In this document: piece after piece, positions 4,581 through 6,547 of the stretch | Numbering within the stretch: the stretch's first letter is position 1 | Layout of the letters: each line of letters opens with the position of its first letter | Origin: Gammaproteobacteria bacterium | Lineage (GTDB): Bacteria > Pseudomonadota > Gammaproteobacteria > SMWH01 | DNA length: 6,547 nucleotides | Direction: 5' to 3' | Assembly (NCBI GenBank): GCA_004357005.1 | Contig: SMWH01000060.1 | Span: 1 to 6,547 of the forward strand | Position numbers and translations under genes: made by a program | The notes under the pieces: model-generated | The model's input: the letters and a program-made list of their open reading frames with translations, nothing else | What the model was told of the DNA's origin: nothing | Database searches by the model: none

Positions 4581-6547
4581 TCATTGGCGGCTGAGCCGGT
4601 AACGGTTCCATAGCAAAAACAGCGCCGGGATAACCAGCAACGTGAGTACCGTAGCGCTTATCATCCCGCCCAGCATGGGTGCCGCGATCCTGCGCATGAC
4701 CTCGGAGCCCGTCCCGGAACCGATCATGATGGGCACCAGCCCCCCAATGATAGCGGCCACGGTCATTATAATGGGCCGGATGCGCAGCAACGCGCCTTCC
4801 ACGACCGCGTCGCGAACGCGTGCAGCAGTCAGTTGTCCGTGTTCTTGTTTCTGACGGTCCAGCGCCTGGTTCAGATAGACGAGCATCAAGACACCGATTT
4901 CCACCGCCACACCGGCCAGGGCGATGAAACCCACGCCCACGGCAACGGACAACTGGTAGTCCATGACGTACAACAGCAACACGCCACCCACGAGCGCCAG
5001 GGGCAGGGTACCCATGATCATGGCCACTTCGGTCATGCGCCGGAAATTCAGGAACAGCAACAGCACGATGATGGCCAGCGTGAGCGGGCCAACGACCTTC
5101 AGTCGTTCCTTGGCGCGCAGCATGTATTCATATTGTCCCGACCAGGACAGGGAATACCCGGTCGGCAGATCCAGCTGGCTCGCCACCACTTGTTGTGCCT
5201 CGTTCACGTAGGAACCGAGATCACGGTCTGCGATGTCCACATAGACCCAGCCGTTGAGGCGCGCGTTTTCACTCTTGATCACCGATGGCCCGTCCGTGAC
5301 GCGAATGTCCGCGACGTCCGCCAGCGCCACGCGGGCCCCGACGGGTGTCACGATGGGCAGCAGCTTCAGTTTTTCCACGGAGTCGCGCACGTCCCGCGGG
5401 TAACGCAGGTTGACCGGATAGCGTTCCAGCCCCTCGACGGTTTCGGTAACCTGCATGCCACCGATGGCGGTGCGCACGATGTCCTGGATATCGGCGATGT
5501 TCATCCCGTAGCGGGCGGCACGATCCCGGTCGATGTCCACATCAATATAACGTCCACCGGCCACCCGTTCCGAATACACCGAGGCCGTGCCCGGCACATC
5601 GGCCAGCACCGTCTCCAGACGTCGACCGATGTCCTGGATCACGGACAGTTCGGGCCCCGCAACCTTGATGCCCAGCGGGGTCTTGATGCCGGTCGCGAGC
5701 ATGTCGATGCGGTTCTTGATCGGCATGACCCAGACATTGGTGAGCCCGGGAAACTGGATCGCCCGGTCCATTTCCTTGCGCAGTTTTTCCGATGTCATGC
5801 CTTCACGCCACTGGTCCTGCGGTTTGAGTTGGATCATGGTTTCGACCATGGTCAGCGGCGCCGGGTCAGTGGCGGTTTCGGCACGACCCATTTTTCCGAA
5901 TACCGATTCAACTTCGGGAAATGTATACAGCAGCCTGTCTGTCTGTTGGAGAATCTCGCGAGCCTTGTCCACCGACACGCCTGGATAGGTGGACGGCATG
6001 TACATGAAATCGCCTTCGTCCAGGGGCGGCATGAACTCCGAACCCAGGCGGGTCGCCGGCCATAACCCGATCACCGTGATCACCAGGGCGCCGATCAGCA
6101 CGTGCCAGGGACGGTCCAGGGTGAACTCGATCAGCGGGCGGTAGCCACGCATCAGCCAGCGGTTAATGGGATTGTGCTGCTCCGGGGTCACTTTGCCGCG
6201 GATCAGCAGGCCCATTAACACCGGCACCAGGGTGATGGACAGTGCCGCTGCCGCGGCCATGGCCCAGGTCTTGGTAAAGGCGAGTGGCGAGAACAGACGT
6301 CCTTCCTGGGCTTCGAGGCTGAATACCGGCAGAAAGCTGAGCGTAATGATCAGCAGCGAGAAGAACAGGGGCGGGCCCACCTCCCGGGTGGATTCCCGAA
6401 TGATCGCCCAGCGTTCCGCGGTATCCACTTCCCGGCCTTCCAGGTGCTTGTGCACGTTTTCGATCATGACGATGGCCGCGTCCACCATCGCGCCCACGGC
6501 GATGGCGATGCCGCCCAGCGACATGATGTTGGCGTTGATGCCCTGCA
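4581..6547 (-). CDS. cusA: CusA-type Cu(I)/Ag(I) RND efflux pump (5' end beyond the window)
   Basis: 655 residues up to the stop at 4581; the frame stays open at the right edge, so about 385 N-terminal residues are missing by comparison with E. coli CusA (1047). It is the inner-membrane proton-driven subunit of a tripartite HME-RND pump, drawing metal from periplasm or cytoplasm. The visible start reads QGINANIMSLGG, then GAMVDAAIVMIEN with the proton-relay Asp (E. coli D405). The three substrate-site methionines (E. coli M573, M623, M672) are present in MYMPST, PLTMVET and RIDMLATG. Channel methionines equivalent to M391, M403, M410, M486, M501 and M1009 are also present. E939 is kept (VEIGVLM), but K984 is isoleucine (RIRPIIMT). 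The transmembrane segments flanking the porter and docking domains, and the closing GSEVMRRIAAPMLGGM, are normal. A CusB adaptor is expected just upstream. Copper/silver is strongly favoured over Zn/Co/Cd because of the Met set. Confidence 0.96.
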   Translation of the reverse strand, partial: QGINANIMSLGGIAIAVGAMVDAAIVMIENVHKHLEGREVDTAERWAIIRESTREVGPPLFFSLLIITLSFLPVFSLEAQEGRLFSPLAFTKTWAMAAAAALSITLVPVLMGLLIRGKVTPEQHNPINRWLMRGYRPLIEFTLDRPWHVLIGALVITVIGLWPATRLGSEFMPPLDEGDFMYMPSTYPGVSVDKAREILQQTDRLLYTFPEVESVFGKMGRAETATDPAPLTMVETMIQLKPQDQWREGMTSEKLRKEMDRAIQFPGLTNVWVMPIKNRIDMLATGIKTPLGIKVAGPELSVIQDIGRRLETVLADVPGTASVYSERVAGGRYIDVDIDRDRAARYGMNIADIQDIVRTAIGGMQVTETVEGLERYPVNLRYPRDVRDSVEKLKLLPIVTPVGARVALADVADIRVTDGPSVIKSENARLNGWVYVDIADRDLGSYVNEAQQVVASQLDLPTGYSLSWSGQYEYMLRAKERLKVVGPLTLAIIVLLLFLNFRRMTEVAMIMGTLPLALVGGVLLLYVMDYQLSVAVGVGFIALAGVAVEIGVLMLVYLNQALDRQKQEHGQLTAARVRDAVVEGALLRIRPIIMTVAAIIGGLVPIMIGSGTGSEVMRRIAAPMLGGMISATVLTLLVIPALFLLWNRYRLSRQ

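Noticed and set aside
4381..4611. Small ORFs on both strands reading FQWG(L/Q)TPLK across the palindrome
   Set aside because: The shared peptide is only the translation of the palindrome itself; no RBS, and they overlap the real genes on both sides.
4833..6065. Long plus-strand open frame (410 codons) opposite cusA
   Set aside because: Antisense shadow of a conserved RND gene; His/Asp/Gln-rich low-complexity translation without motifs.

Overview
The window is a GC-rich (roughly 60%) stretch of Gram-negative bacterial DNA. All five genes lie on the minus strand and read right to left. Together they form part of a copper/silver detoxification cluster. An outer-membrane lipoprotein, an inner-membrane RND pump and a periplasmic c-type cytochrome place it in a diderm proteobacterium. 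The intergenic repeat types suggest a gammaproteobacterium, but the genus cannot be told from this sequence.

Layout in transcription order: (1) the C-terminal ~650 residues of a CusA-type heavy-metal RND pump, entering from the right edge (6547-4581); (2) a 93-base gap with a half-REP-like sequence and a perfect 27-base palindrome (4488-4580); (3) a small exported NTF2/SnoaL-like protein of unknown function (4487-4011); (4) a CopA-type Cu(I) P-type ATPase whose N-terminus is a short CPMHP...CPICGM zinc-ribbon-like heavy-metal domain instead of the usual HMA domain (3981-1849); (5) a membrane-anchored mono-heme cytochrome c with a His-rich C-terminal tail (1762-1136); (6) the N-terminal 356 residues of a TolC/CusC-family outer-membrane efflux lipoprotein, leaving at the left edge (1070-1). 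Gaps are 93, 29, 86 and 65 bases. No convincing terminator lies between genes, so co-transcription is likely.

The inferred joint job is copper export. The ATPase would move Cu(I) from cytoplasm to periplasm. The RND pump with an adaptor (expected just upstream, outside the window) and an outer-membrane channel would move it out of the cell. The cytochrome and the NTF2-like protein are periplasmic or membrane-tethered accessories whose chemistry is not established here. Copper/silver substrate for the pump is supported by conservation of all three substrate-binding methionines known from E. coli CusA. The main oddities are an isoleucine where E. coli CusA has the proton-relay lysine K984, a tiny in-frame ORF ending one codon before the ATPase start, the His-tailed cytochrome, and the palindrome/REP composite between cusA and the rest. 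I see a mostly recognisable metal-resistance cluster with poorly characterised accessories, not a wholly new system.
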